This document shows, piece by piece, positions 26,182-35,148 of a DNA stretch of 64,000 bases. Both the position numbers and the translations under genes were made by a program. This DNA is from JAKZVK01 sp965261065 (lineage in GTDB: Bacteria; Acidobacteriota; Terriglobia; Bryobacterales; UBA6623): the NCBI GenBank assembly GCA_965261065.1, contig OZ253444.1, forward strand, positions 7,936,001-8,000,000, read 5' to 3'. The notes under the pieces were generated by a model, which made no database searches, was not told where the DNA came from, and saw nothing but the letters and a program-made list of their open reading frames with translations. Within the stretch, counting starts at the first letter, position 1, and each line of letters begins with the position of its first letter.

Positions 26182-27429
26182 CCACCAGGGAGCCACGCCG
26201 CACGCCCAACTGCCAGTGAGCAAACAACCTTGGGTCACGCCGTGAAATCCGCGCCACCCAGTGCGTCGCCCGGCGCAGATGGCCGCGCAGCTTCTTGTAT
26301 TTCCGATAGGCCCAGCGGGCCAGCGCTCGATCGAGTTGGCGCCTCGGCGGATACAGCGCCGAGCGATCATACCGCCCGTAGTACTGCAGCCAGCCTCGGA
26401 TCTTCGGGTTGAACATCCGCGACAGATCCTCGATGCTCTTGTCACTGCGTAAGTGCAGCTTCCAGCTCCGAATCTCCACCCGAATCGCCTTCACTGCCCG
26501 ATCGGAAATGGCGAGGCTGAAGTTGATGAAGTACTTCTCAAAACGATTCTTCGATCTCCGCGGCCGAAAAGTGTAACCGAGGAAATCGAACTTCTCGTTC
26601 GGATACGTCCTTCGCCGATCCTCATCCCTGCAGTAGACGATCTTCGTCTTCTCGGGATGAAGTTCCAGCCCGCATTCCCTCCAACGTGCGGCGATGGCCG
26701 CCCGAACCTCCTGGGCTTGCCTCTCCGTCCTGCCATGCACGATGGCATCGTCGGCGTAACGCTCAAACCACACCTGCGGATAGCGCTTCGCCAGCCACCG
26801 ATCAAAGGCGTCGTGCAGGAACAGATTGGCTAACAGGGGGCTGATGACTCCGCCTTGCGGCGTGCCTTTCTCACGCGGGACCAGCGGGCCATCTTCCTCT
26901 TCGATCGGAGCCTGCAACCAGCGCTCGATGTAGAGTACGACCCACTTGTCCTTGGCGTGTTTCCTTACTGCCCGCCTCAGCAGATCTTGGTCGATGTTGT
27001 CGAAGAAGCCCTGGATGTCCAGATCGATGATCCAGTCCTGACGCCAGCATCGCTGCCGCGCCTTGCCCACTGCATCCCATGCCGATTTTCCCGGCCGATA
27101 GCCGTAGGAATCCGGATGAAACAGCGGTTCCACCTCCGGCTCCAGTCTCGACTTCACCACCATTTGCGCGATCCGATCTGCTACGGTCGGAATGCCCAGG
27201 CTCCTTTCCCACCGTTCGCTTTCGGTATCTTCACCGTGCGCACCGGCGGCGGAAAGTAGCTGCCCGACGACATCCGATTCCAGATCTTATCGCGGTTGCC
27301 TTTCAGCTTCTTCTCACAATCCGTAATCGACTGTCCGTCGACCCCTGCCGCTCCTGGGTTCGCCTTCACCCGCTTAGACGCTTCCCAGACCTCCCCCTTG
27401 GAAATACAAAACGGCTTTGCCTCACTCAT
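26171..27429 (-). pseudogene. ltrA: Inner-intron reverse transcriptase/maturase, frameshifted
   Basis: The ATG at 27429 has a strong GGAGGAG before it. The first frame encodes MSEAKPFCISKGEVWEASKR through VKIPKANGGKGAW and then stops at 27181. The remaining 330-plus residues are in another frame, starting LGIPTVADRIAQMVVKSRLE near 27200. They include GYRPGKSAWDAV, the catalytic YADDAIVHGRT, GTPQGGVISPLLANLF and the tail GWLQYYGRYDRSALYP. One missing base in the run near 27199-27205 would restore a protein of about 419 residues, the normal length. It is either a recent inactivating mutation or a sequencing error. Confidence 0.88.
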
Positions 27430-27977
27430 TGTCTCCTCCCATTGCTGGTTGGCTCATTGCATTCGGCTCCCTGACACAACCCCTTTGCTCCATCCCTTTC
27501 TCGGGGACTTCCTCGCTACTACAGGTTGTTCCGCCCCTGCACTCCGCTTCCGTACTCTCGCCCTCATGGTTCTTCCACTTGTGGCTTCTCCGTTTGCATC
27601 GGAGGCTCAGGTTCCCACGTTCCGCTCCACCGCCTCTCGACAAGCTCAGGCCCCCTTAATGCCGGATGCCGTTGCGGTCCGTAAACAGGCGCCGCCGCCA
27701 CTCGTCCCGCCGTAACGACTCCCTACGGTTTTGACATCATCCCTACGCTTTCGACACGTCCTCAGTGGTTCCCTTGCGGTCCTCTTCTTGCCAATCACCT
27801 GACCTGGTTCTTTCCAGGCCTTTTCCTTCTGTGCTCACGACCATGGCTTTTGGCCACAGCCGCCGAAGGTGGTTTGGAACCTGCTCCTGCAAGCCGGTTC
27901 CGAGGGGCCTACCCTCATCAGTCGAGCAGTTCCACACTTCGAGGCCCTTGCGGCCCTCTCTGCGCTCGTGGCGCACC

Positions 27978-28034
27978 GTCGTCCGCGTAACGGCACAAGC
28001 TCAGCCCGCGCGTCTCCAGTTCCCGATCCAGCAG
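27978..28034 (-). pseudogene. Outer-intron RT remnant just upstream of the inner intron
   Basis: Translation gives LLDRELETRGLSLCRYADD, the segment that ends with the polymerase catalytic box of class C intron RTs. Upstream of this the expected GTPQGG...SPLLAN region and the whole N-terminal third are absent, so an internal deletion has removed them. It is in frame with the fragment at 25536-26107 once the inner intron is removed. Confidence 0.8.
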
Positions 28035-28482
28035 GGCCTTGCGGCCCGGGACTCCGGGAAACCTCGTCGGTGTGGTGTCATAATCAGTCGCTCTTCTAGC
28101 TTTGCTCCTTGGTCCTTCGGCCCTTGGCTCCAGCGGCGTTACCCGCCTTCCTCGCTACTATGGCCTCTGCTGACTTCTCCTTCGCTCTCACCAAGGAGCT
28201 CTCCCCAGGTAAGGTGCTGTTTCTTTCCCTTCATACCGTCCGGCTCTACCTCGCACGTCTCGGATGGACATGGGGCTTCACTGTGCCTAGCCAGCTTGCC
28301 ACCCGTACGCGGCCTCTCTGCCGGTTCGTGTTCCTACGGTCGAAGGTTTGTTCCCCGCTGCCTTCAGCTTGGCTCGCGGCGTTGGCCACGAGATCCACCT
28401 TGCGGTTCCCTACGGTTACCTCCATCGGTTGCGGTGAGTACCTTGCAACTCACAAGTAAACAGCCCATGCTGGGCACACTAG

Positions 28483-28502
28483 GGGCACGGCATGCCGTGC
28501 CC
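28483..28502 (-). terminator. Perfect 20-bp palindrome at the outer intron's 5' edge
   Basis: The sequence GGGCACGGCA followed by its own reverse complement forms a perfect 10-bp stem. It lies three bases upstream of the intron's GTGTG start on the minus strand. Such hairpins, usually intrinsic terminators, are the insertion landmark of group IIC introns. No host gene that it would terminate is evident just upstream. Confidence 0.55.
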
Positions 28503-28939
28503 GCCGGCTCGACCCACCGCAACATGTGGGTGTGTCTTGCAGTCGTGACAAGAAGCCCAACTTTCAGCACGGGCTGCTAAACCCGCATTCTCAATTTGAT
28601 AGAAATCCCAATTCTCTAGCGGCTTTCAGCGTCTTTGTTGATAGAGTTCAAACCTAATCAGGACGCCAGAGAGATCCCCACCCGATGGGTAAAAAAGAAA
28701 CAAGCCGTTCTGAACCGGCGGCTGTTCGGTGACTTGCTGCGGAAGATCTTGGCGCCGCCGTCGCCGAGCGGGTAGCGTTGCCCAGGCGAGGATCAACAGC
28801 CTTTGGCTCCCAAAAGGTTTCGCGGGGAGCAGTGTCGGCTGGAGCGCCGTTCCGCCCGCCCCGTCAACATCTGTGCGCGGACGGCCGAGTCCTGGCCCCA
28901 CCGGTGGAGATGATGTGCGGGGTTCTGTGCGAAAAGACG
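28503..28939. other. Gene-free stretch between the intron and ISNCY element
   Basis: No convincing gene is seen in 437 bp. It includes a lower-G+C part (28575-28700) with a run of six A near 28690. The last 17 bases (28923-28939) are one copy of the direct repeat flanking the next insertion sequence. Confidence 0.4.
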
Positions 28940-30537
28940 TGTTGAAGCCCAATGATAATGTCCCCTTGAGCGCCCAATAGAAATGTCCCCTACTCTGAGG
29001 CTCCGAAGGAGGAGCCGAGAGTGGGAAGGACATGGATGAGTGCCAAGGAGTTGAGGCGCGGCGAAGTGCTGAGCCGAGTGAAACGAGGGGAACTGAAGTT
29101 GACCGAAGCCGCCGAGCTGCTGGAGGTCAGCTACCGCCATGCGAAGCGTCTGAAGAAGCGTTACCGTGCGGGCGGGGCCAAGGCTTTGGTGCACGGTAAC
29201 GTCGGCCGTGCTTCGAACCGAGCCGATCAGAAGCGACGCCAGCAGGTTCTCGAGTTGGTGCGCGAGAACTATGCGGGCGAGGGGCACGAGCGCTTCGGGC
29301 CGACGCTGGCGTCGGAACATCTGGCAGCCGACCACGGCCTGGAAGTGCCGCGCGAAACACTGCGGCGCTGGATGCTCGCCGCGGGTCTGTGGAGCCGCCG
29401 TCGCAAGCGCCAACCGCATCGCACCCGGCGCCAACGCAAAGCGCACTTCGGCGAGCTGATTCAACTCGACGGTTCGCACCACCACTGGCTGGAAGAACGC
29501 GGCCCGAAAGCCTGTCTGATGAACTTCGTCGATGACGCGACCGGTGTGGCGCTGTGCCGTTTCTCGGACCAGGAAACGACCTGGGCCGCGGCCGATCTGC
29601 TCGCAGCCTGGGTACGTCAACACGGCGTTCCCAAGGCGTTGTACTGCGACTGGAAAAACGTCTACCAGCGCCAGCCGACGTCGCGGGAAGCGCTGGCAGG
29701 CATCAAGCCCGAGACGCAGTTCGGGCGCATGTGTGCCAAGCTCGGCATTACGATCATGGCGGCTTCCTCGCCGCAAGCCAAGGGCCGAGTGGAGCGCCAT
29801 CACGGCACGCACCAAGACCGCCTGATCAAGAAGATGCGGCTGCGCGGGATCGTCGAGTACGAGGCGGCGAACCGTTATCTCGACGAGGAGTACCTGGCCG
29901 AGCACAACGAGCGCTTCGCCTGTGAGCCGGCGGCGGCAGCGGACTTTCACCAGGCGCTCCCCCGCGGCACCGAGCTGCGAGGGGTGTTCTGTTGCGAGTA
30001 CGAACGGGTGGTGAGCAACGACCGGGTGGTGCGTTTCGAGAATCGTTGTTTGCAGTTGAAGCCGAAACGCAACCAGGGCGTGGGGGCGGGGGCACGGGTG
30101 ACGGTCCAACAGTGGCGCGATGAGAGCTTGCAGGTGAGGTTTGACGGGCACGAGATCGAGCACGACGTGATCGCCACGCCGACGCCACAGCTGCGGACGA
30201 AGCCAGCACCACAGCAGCGTCCGGGGGGCGGGCGCAAGCCGGCGGCGGACCACCCCTGGCGGCGAGCTGTGTTACGGAAAAAACGGGCTGCGAATACATA
30301 AGAGGGCTGTGGAAATGCCGGGTCGGATGGAAAGCGTGGAAAATCTATCGAGGCAGCAGTACCGGGTTCGAGGAGCGGTGGATGGTTTTCCACCCTTCCC
30401 ACCGCCCCTTGGAAATCGCTACGCGATTCCCACAGTTCCACAGCCCCGACGACGACGATATCTCTCCTACGAACAAGAAACACAAGGGGACACTTCTATC
30501 GAGCTACCGAGGGGGACATTTCTATTGGGCGTTGACA
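28940..30537 (+). mobile_element. ISNCY/IS1202-type insertion sequence (about 1.6 kb)
   Basis: The ends match over 26 bp at about 20 positions (left TGTTGAAGCCCAATGATAAT, right TGTCAACGCCCAATAGAAAT in reverse complement, both followed by GTCCCC). A second copy of the CGCCCAATAGAAATGTCCCC motif lies just inside the left end. A 17-bp direct repeat, TTCTGTGCGAAAAGACG, flanks it (28923-28939 and 30538-30554). Long target duplications are known for IS1202-type elements. It contains one intact transposase. Confidence 0.75.
29021..30301 (+). CDS. ISNCY-family transposase
   Basis: This 426-residue DDE transposase has an N-terminal helix-turn-helix (ELKLTEAAELLEVSYRHAKR, residues 26-45), then a second HTH-type region (TLASEHLAADHGLEV). 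The integrase-like core has QLDGSHHHW, DDATGVALCRF and, for the last acidic residue, SSPQAKGRVERHHGTHQDR. The start is GTG or the ATG at 29033; I keep the longer frame. It is the only gene of the element. Complete length and motifs suggest it is functional. Confidence 0.88.
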   Translation: MGRTWMSAKELRRGEVLSRVKRGELKLTEAAELLEVSYRHAKRLKKRYRAGGAKALVHGNVGRASNRADQKRRQQVLELVRENYAGEGHERFGPTLASEHLAADHGLEVPRETLRRWMLAAGLWSRRRKRQPHRTRRQRKAHFGELIQLDGSHHHWLEERGPKACLMNFVDDATGVALCRFSDQETTWAAADLLAAWVRQHGVPKALYCDWKNVYQRQPTSREALAGIKPETQFGRMCAKLGITIMAASSPQAKGRVERHHGTHQDRLIKKMRLRGIVEYEAANRYLDEEYLAEHNERFACEPAAAADFHQALPRGTELRGVFCCEYERVVSNDRVVRFENRCLQLKPKRNQGVGAGARVTVQQWRDESLQVRFDGHEIEHDVIATPTPQLRTKPAPQQRPGGGRKPAADHPWRRAVLRKKRAANT

Positions 30538-30726
30538 TTCTGTGCGAAAAGACGTGGTATTCGGAGCAGCAAGGGTGTATACTGTGGCGGTGCCAGGGCC
30601 AAAATGAAAATCCCGGAGAAGAGCTGGTCAAGACAAACCAGGCGGAGCACGCCTACGGATTCGCTCGGCTGGAACCATTCGGCGAAGATTTGAAGGTGCC
30701 TCCTCTGTCAGGAAGAGACCCGACCT

Positions 30727-32535
30727 ATGTTGAATGCCTCAGTTTCCATACTGTCACAGATATCACTATTCTCTCTGCTACTGGTGACCGCATGCGATAC
30801 GTCCGGCCCCAGCGCGACCGGGGATACCGACGGCTGGAGCGCCGCGCGCGCTCTACGGACGAAAGCACTGGAAAAGCACCTCGATGACAATGCGGTTGCC
30901 TTCAGTTGGTTCGCGGATTTTCCCTTCGGGACCACGGAAGGCATCCCTTATCTCATCCTGCGAAGCCTGCCGCTGATTGCACCGGAAGAGTGGGGCAGTA
31001 GGGAAAACTTTCTGGACGTCGTCGGTCTGTTTCACGACGAACGAAATAAAGGTTACCCGATTGCTCGTGGGGTCGGCTGGAGCGGTATGGGGCGCGAACC
31101 TGGCGACCTGAAGCCCGACTATGCGTCCTTTGCCTGCGGGGCCTGCCACGTGGGACGCGTTCGGACGGACGATGGCTCGATGATGTACCTCGATGGAGGC
31201 ATCAATGCAGAATTCAATCTCGTCGCTTATCGCGTCAAAGTCGTGAACACGATTAATAAAATGATCGGTGATGAAACCGATGGCGAAAAAAAAGTGGCTC
31301 GCGCGACTTCCGCCATCCTGAAGGCCATCCACAACGCACACGGGAAGAATCCGAACTTCTTCTATGGGAACTACATGCTGGGAAGTAACCGCTTCGACGC
31401 GGACTATGAAGCGAAGCAGATCGATCTGTTCAAAGAAAACGCCGCATCACTCGTTGGTGGTTTCCTGGTCCGAGCGGGCCTGGAACTGAGTTCTCTCGTC
31501 GAACTGGTCAACAAGAACTACAAAGGGTTCGAAGAGCCGATGCTGCGTGGTTTCGGCGGAATGGCCGACGCGACCGGAGTCAGCATGTCGATCGGTTTCG
31601 CTGCCGCGAAAGCCAAGGACCCGAATGCGGATCCGGAAACCGGGCTGCCTCCGGCACCGGGACTGACTGACTACATGGCGGTGTGGGAACAGGGCAAACG
31701 AAAGGTCCGGTGGAATGAGAGCAAGACCGACCTGATCGATGGAGGTGGGCAGTGGAACGGCAATATCCCGCTTCCGATGTACCGCAACATGGCCGCTGAA
31801 ATGACGATGGGTTACGGAGCCAAAACGGATGTGCGAATTGCCGCCTTTGCCCAAGAGCTGCTGGAAGACCTGCCGGCTCCCCCCTATCCCTTCGAGGTGG
31901 ACATGGAACTGGCAAAGAAGGGTAAGCCGTTGTTCGAAAAGAACTGCGCCGACTGCCATCGACCGCACAACGGGAGAATCTACGGCAACATCGGTACGGA
32001 TCTGAGCCGCGTCTACGTCGTGAGTCCTCTCACGGCGAAGAACGCTCGAGCAGGCTTTACAGCGATCGGTTTTCCGGACCGCGTTGTGGTTCTACCCCCT
32101 GATGGCCGGCAGACCACGCCCTTTAAGGAATTTGAAGGCGTTCCGCTGACAGGCAAAGCGGACCTGGCGATGCGGGACCCCAAAGACTGCGAAGGCTATA
32201 ACGCCCTTCCGCTGGGCGGCATCTGGGCGCAGGCACCGTACCTGCACGGGGGATCGGTCCCTACGCTCCACCATCTGCTCATTCCGAGCGAACGACCGGA
32301 CGTCTTCATCAAGAGCCGTCTGGACTATGACACGGAAAACGTTGGTTTTGAGTGGCGCGAGGGAGAGGAATACAGGAAAGGTGAAGGTTACAAGTTCGAC
32401 ACGACCGCGTTCCCGACCGTAAGCAAACACGGACACGACAAAGATATTGACGAAGACGGAACGCTCTATAAACTCGACTGGTCCGACGATCGCGAGGGTG
32501 CGAAGGCGATCATTGAGTATATGAAATCGTTGTAA
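30727..32535 (+). CDS. Di-haem cytochrome c lipoprotein (RoxA-like)
   Basis: This 602-residue exported protein has a lipobox (LLLVTAC, Cys23), so it should be a lipoprotein. Two c-haem sites are present, CGACH (137-141) and CADCH (407-411). The C-terminal segment GGIWAQAPYLHGGSVPTLHHLL followed by YDTENVGF matches the RoxA/RoxB-like and MauG-related di-haem family, whose known members oxidise polymers or act as peroxidases. Substrate is unknown here. Codon use is visibly more AT-rich than in the neighbours, and it lies between two insertion sequences, suggesting acquisition by transfer. No cytochrome maturation gene is nearby. Confidence 0.75.
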   Translation: MLNASVSILSQISLFSLLLVTACDTSGPSATGDTDGWSAARALRTKALEKHLDDNAVAFSWFADFPFGTTEGIPYLILRSLPLIAPEEWGSRENFLDVVGLFHDERNKGYPIARGVGWSGMGREPGDLKPDYASFACGACHVGRVRTDDGSMMYLDGGINAEFNLVAYRVKVVNTINKMIGDETDGEKKVARATSAILKAIHNAHGKNPNFFYGNYMLGSNRFDADYEAKQIDLFKENAASLVGGFLVRAGLELSSLVELVNKNYKGFEEPMLRGFGGMADATGVSMSIGFAAAKAKDPNADPETGLPPAPGLTDYMAVWEQGKRKVRWNESKTDLIDGGGQWNGNIPLPMYRNMAAEMTMGYGAKTDVRIAAFAQELLEDLPAPPYPFEVDMELAKKGKPLFEKNCADCHRPHNGRIYGNIGTDLSRVYVVSPLTAKNARAGFTAIGFPDRVVVLPPDGRQTTPFKEFEGVPLTGKADLAMRDPKDCEGYNALPLGGIWAQAPYLHGGSVPTLHHLLIPSERPDVFIKSRLDYDTENVGFEWREGEEYRKGEGYKFDTTAFPTVSKHGHDKDIDEDGTLYKLDWSDDREGAKAIIEYMKSL

Positions 32536-32630
32536 CAGCTATCTCAAGGATGGGTGTGGCACGGCGCACCAGGCAGACTATTCCAGGCCTCAACAAGACA
32601 GTGAGTCGGTCATCTTCGCCTTTTACCCGA

Positions 32631-33661
32631 GCTGGGTATCCACTTGACTCAGGTGACCCCAAGATGTAGTGTAGGGCCTGGTGGAGGATTACCCGCGCGA
32701 CCAACTCGAATTCGAGTCTCGCTTTGCGAGCGAGGAGGCTTGCCGCGACTATCTGTTCGCCTTGCGCTGGCCAGAGGGTTTCCGCTGTCCAAGGTGTGGG
32801 CATGAGCGCGCTTGGCCGGTGCGCAAAGTGTGGTTCGAATGCGCTCGCTGCGGGCGGCAAACCTCCGTCACCGCCGGCACGATCTTTCAAGACACACGCA
32901 AGCCGCTGCGGCTGTGGTTCCGGGCGATGTGGACCATCACCACGCAGAAGAATGGGGCCAGCGCCCTGGGTCTACAGCGCGTTCTGGGACTGGGCAGTTA
33001 CCAAACCGCCTGGCCTTGGATGCACAAGCTGAGGCGAGCGATGGTGCGCCCGGGGCGGGAGCGATTGACGGGCCTCGTCGAGGTCGATGAGACCTACTGG
33101 GGCGCTGAAGAAGAAGGGGTAATCGGCCGGCAGACCGAGCGTAAAGCGTTGATTGCAGTCGCCGCGGAAGAGAGAGGCACCGGGCTGGGGCGCATCCGCA
33201 TGCAGCGCGTTCAGAACGCCTCGGCGGCCAGTTTGATGCCCTTCGTCGAGGAGTCGGTCGAGCCGGGCAGCGTGGTTGTTACCGACAACTGGTCGGGCTA
33301 CGATCCGCTCAAGAAGAAGGACTACCAGCGTCGTATCATCTCGATTAACAACCGCCGCGAGCAGGCCTCGCAGCTACTGCCGAGGGTGCACTTGGCGATC
33401 TCGCTACTCAAGCGCTGGATGCTGGGCACGCATCAGGGGGCGGTCAGCCACGAGCATCTGGACTACTATCTCGACGAGTTCGTGTTCCGCTTCAATCGGC
33501 GCAGATCACGCAGTCGGGGCAAGCTCTTCTACCGCCTTGTGCAGCAGGCCATGGCGGTGGAGCCGACGCCGTACCGCTCGATCGTCGCCGATTGGGACGC
33601 TAAGACGCTGTGAGCCCAACTACAAGATGTTGGGGTCACCTGAGTCAAGTGGATACCCGGC
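32631..33661 (+). mobile_element. IS1595-family insertion sequence, copy 2 (1031 bp)
   Basis: The ends and length are as in copy 1. The 8-bp target duplication TTACCCGA is at 32623-32630 and 33662-33669. It lies between the stop of the cytochrome gene and the HDOD gene, 70 bp before the latter. Confidence 0.95.
32681..33613 (+). CDS. IS1595-family transposase, copy 2
   Basis: This is a 310-residue protein with GTG start, zinc ribbon CPRCGH/CARCGR, and the VDETYWG and TDNWSGY catalytic segments. It is identical to copy 1 except for Pro in AWPWMHK and Arg in AAEERGTG. Both changes are shared with copy 3, so copies 2 and 3 are the closer pair. It is intact. Confidence 0.93.
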   Translation: MEDYPRDQLEFESRFASEEACRDYLFALRWPEGFRCPRCGHERAWPVRKVWFECARCGRQTSVTAGTIFQDTRKPLRLWFRAMWTITTQKNGASALGLQRVLGLGSYQTAWPWMHKLRRAMVRPGRERLTGLVEVDETYWGAEEEGVIGRQTERKALIAVAAEERGTGLGRIRMQRVQNASAASLMPFVEESVEPGSVVVTDNWSGYDPLKKKDYQRRIISINNRREQASQLLPRVHLAISLLKRWMLGTHQGAVSHEHLDYYLDEFVFRFNRRRSRSRGKLFYRLVQQAMAVEPTPYRSIVADWDAKTL

Positions 33662-33730
33662 TTACCCGAAACACCGGACGCGCCCTACGCTTTCTGTACA
33701 GTATCGCCGATCAACCTCCCAGGCGGTCAC

Positions 33731-34594
33731 GTGGAGGTTACGACTAACGCGAGTGCGGAACGGACACGCGGGGCGATCGGGCGGCTGACCGAACTTCCGG
33801 CGGCAGTGCGCGTCGTGCAAGAGGCGCTGGAAGCGACCGAGGACCCGCTCTGCACGAACGAACAACTGCAGGAAATCCTATCGCAAGACCCCGGTGCCAC
33901 GGCTGACTTGCTGCGGCTGGCCAACTCTCCGTTCTTTGGGGTCAGTAACCTGATCCGGACGCTGGCCATGGCGGTGACCGTGGTGGGTCACGCCCGGCTC
34001 GTCACGCTGCTACGCCACTTGATGGCGACAAAGCTTATGGGTTCCCTGCCGGCACACACCGAAGTCGCTAGGGAGTGCCGATCCGTTGCTTTGGCGGCCG
34101 GAGTCGTTTGCCACCAAATCGCCGAGCAGGCCTACGCCAGCAATCCCGACGAGTTTATGATCGCCGGACTGCTGCACAACGTAGGTGAACTCGCGCTGCT
34201 TTCGGAGACGCCGGAGGAATACCAGAAGGTCAGAGAGCTGAGCGCCGAGATGCACCTGCGCATGGCCGAGATCGCGGTGTTGGGCGTGGACCAATTCCAG
34301 GTGAGCCGCTGGCTACTCGAAGCGTGGAGCTTTCCGCCTAACTACATCGAGGCCGCGGGGTACTGGAGTACGCCGGGACATTCCGACGTGAGCACCCCCT
34401 CCTACCTGATTGTCGGGATCGTCAGCATCGGCGCCCAACTGGCGCGCGCGTGGTTCGAAGGGCTGGATGAGCAAGCCGCGATCAGCCTGGTTTCGGCGTC
34501 CGCGTTCTCGAGAACGCGTATTCAGCTCGAAGCCCTCATCGGGAACTATCAAGGCATCGAAGAGAGAGTCGAGAGGCTCGAACGCAGCTTGTAG
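33731..34594 (+). CDS. HDOD domain protein
   Basis: This is a 287-residue cytosolic protein with GTG start. The HDOD signature is clear: LPAAVRVVQEALEATEDP, LSQDPGATADLLRLANSPFFG, AVTVVGHARLVTLLRHL and FMIAGLLHNVGELAL. HDOD proteins are HD-superfamily relatives that usually lack hydrolase residues and act in signalling, often with chemotaxis or c-di-GMP systems. It has no attached receiver or GGDEF domain and no signalling neighbour, so its partner is unknown. A PilT-type ATPase lies 2 kb downstream. IS1595 copy 2 just upstream may have replaced its promoter region. Confidence 0.85.
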   Translation: MEVTTNASAERTRGAIGRLTELPAAVRVVQEALEATEDPLCTNEQLQEILSQDPGATADLLRLANSPFFGVSNLIRTLAMAVTVVGHARLVTLLRHLMATKLMGSLPAHTEVARECRSVALAAGVVCHQIAEQAYASNPDEFMIAGLLHNVGELALLSETPEEYQKVRELSAEMHLRMAEIAVLGVDQFQVSRWLLEAWSFPPNYIEAAGYWSTPGHSDVSTPSYLIVGIVSIGAQLARAWFEGLDEQAAISLVSASAFSRTRIQLEALIGNYQGIEERVERLERSL

Positions 34595-34661
34595 AGGAGT
34601 CTGGGCCTATTCGTCTCCCTCACATCGCTCAACCCCCACGTCCGAAACCCAAGCGGGGAAG

Positions 34662-34907
34662 CTACTGTGCGAGGCCGGGTTTCCCAATCCTAAGTGGTTT
34701 TCGCTCAGTCGGCATCGGAGGGTGAGGCCTGTGTTCGAACGTGTCGACCTCCAACCCTTCCTCGTCCTGTTCGTGTTTGTGCCGGTGTCTCTGCTCGCGC
34801 TCCCGCCGGCGTCTGGCTTGGGAGCTCAGTTCCGCCTTGCGCCCCGCTTCCGACCGAGGGACCTCGAGGTCGCCGAAGGGCTTAGAGGCAGGAAAGATGT
34901 CGGGCAT
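34662..34907 (-). CDS. Small charged hypothetical protein (81 aa)
   Basis: The ATG at 34907 has AGGAGG at good distance. The product starts MPDIFPASKPFGDLEVPRSE and is dominated by charged and polar residues, with an RRRREREQRHRHKHEQDEEG stretch in the middle. No hydrophobic segment is present. The family is not recognised. Coding is supported by the ribosome-binding site only; the 34908-35148 stretch beyond it holds nothing I recognise. Confidence 0.4.
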   Translation of the reverse strand: MPDIFPASKPFGDLEVPRSEAGRKAELSSQARRRREREQRHRHKHEQDEEGLEVDTFEHRPHPPMPTERKPLRIGKPGLAQ

Positions 34908-35148
34908 GGCATTCCTCCTCATCCCTCTTATCGGCTGAGCAGGGGAAGCACATCACACCACCACCGGCGGCAGGCCAGGGTCGGAAAGTAGTAGCCTGAT
35001 CCCAGGCCTGCATTGCGTCCCTTGGCGCGTCCATGGCCGACACGGGCTGGGCCCGGCCATAGCCAACGGCTCGAGCGCTTGAATCGAATCCCCCGCCAAC
35101 TCCACTTGGAATCAAGGACTTGAGAGCCACCGAAAGCGTCGAACAGCC

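Larger units (their letters stand above)
26108..27976 (-). mobile_element. Inner group II intron nested in the outer intron's RT gene
   Basis: It begins GTGCGCCACGAG at 27976, one base after the codons for Tyr-Ala-Asp-Asp of the outer RT. It ends CTACTCACC at 26108 (a one-base shift at both ends, GGTGCG to CTCAC, is equally possible). The length is 1869 nt. Removing it joins GACGAC to (C/G)GC-AAC-GTC-TAT and restores the outer RT reading frame through YADD-x-NVY. It carries its own RT gene, a 34-nt domain V and a domain VI with a candidate branch A in CGCTACTCAC. Confidence 0.85.
25446..28479 (-). mobile_element. Outer group II (IIC-like) intron, decayed and interrupted
   Basis: It begins with GTGTG at 28479 on the minus strand, three bases after a perfect 20-bp palindrome, the usual insertion context of group IIC introns. 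It ends with a 34-nt domain V hairpin (25488-25521) and a domain VI-like stem, giving a 3' end near 25446 (the exact base is uncertain). Its reverse transcriptase is interrupted by a complete second group II intron and further damaged: most of the N-terminal half is missing, and the C-terminal half has an in-frame TAG. Boundaries are from motifs, not from an empty site. Confidence 0.75.

Noticed and set aside
27765..28580. 271-codon plus-strand frame over the intron region
   Set aside because: It lies antisense to the structured 5' parts of the two introns and has low-complexity Ser/Arg/Pro content.
28793..30253. 486-codon open frame opposite the ISNCY transposase
   Set aside because: Antisense shadow; the plus-strand frame has all transposase motifs.
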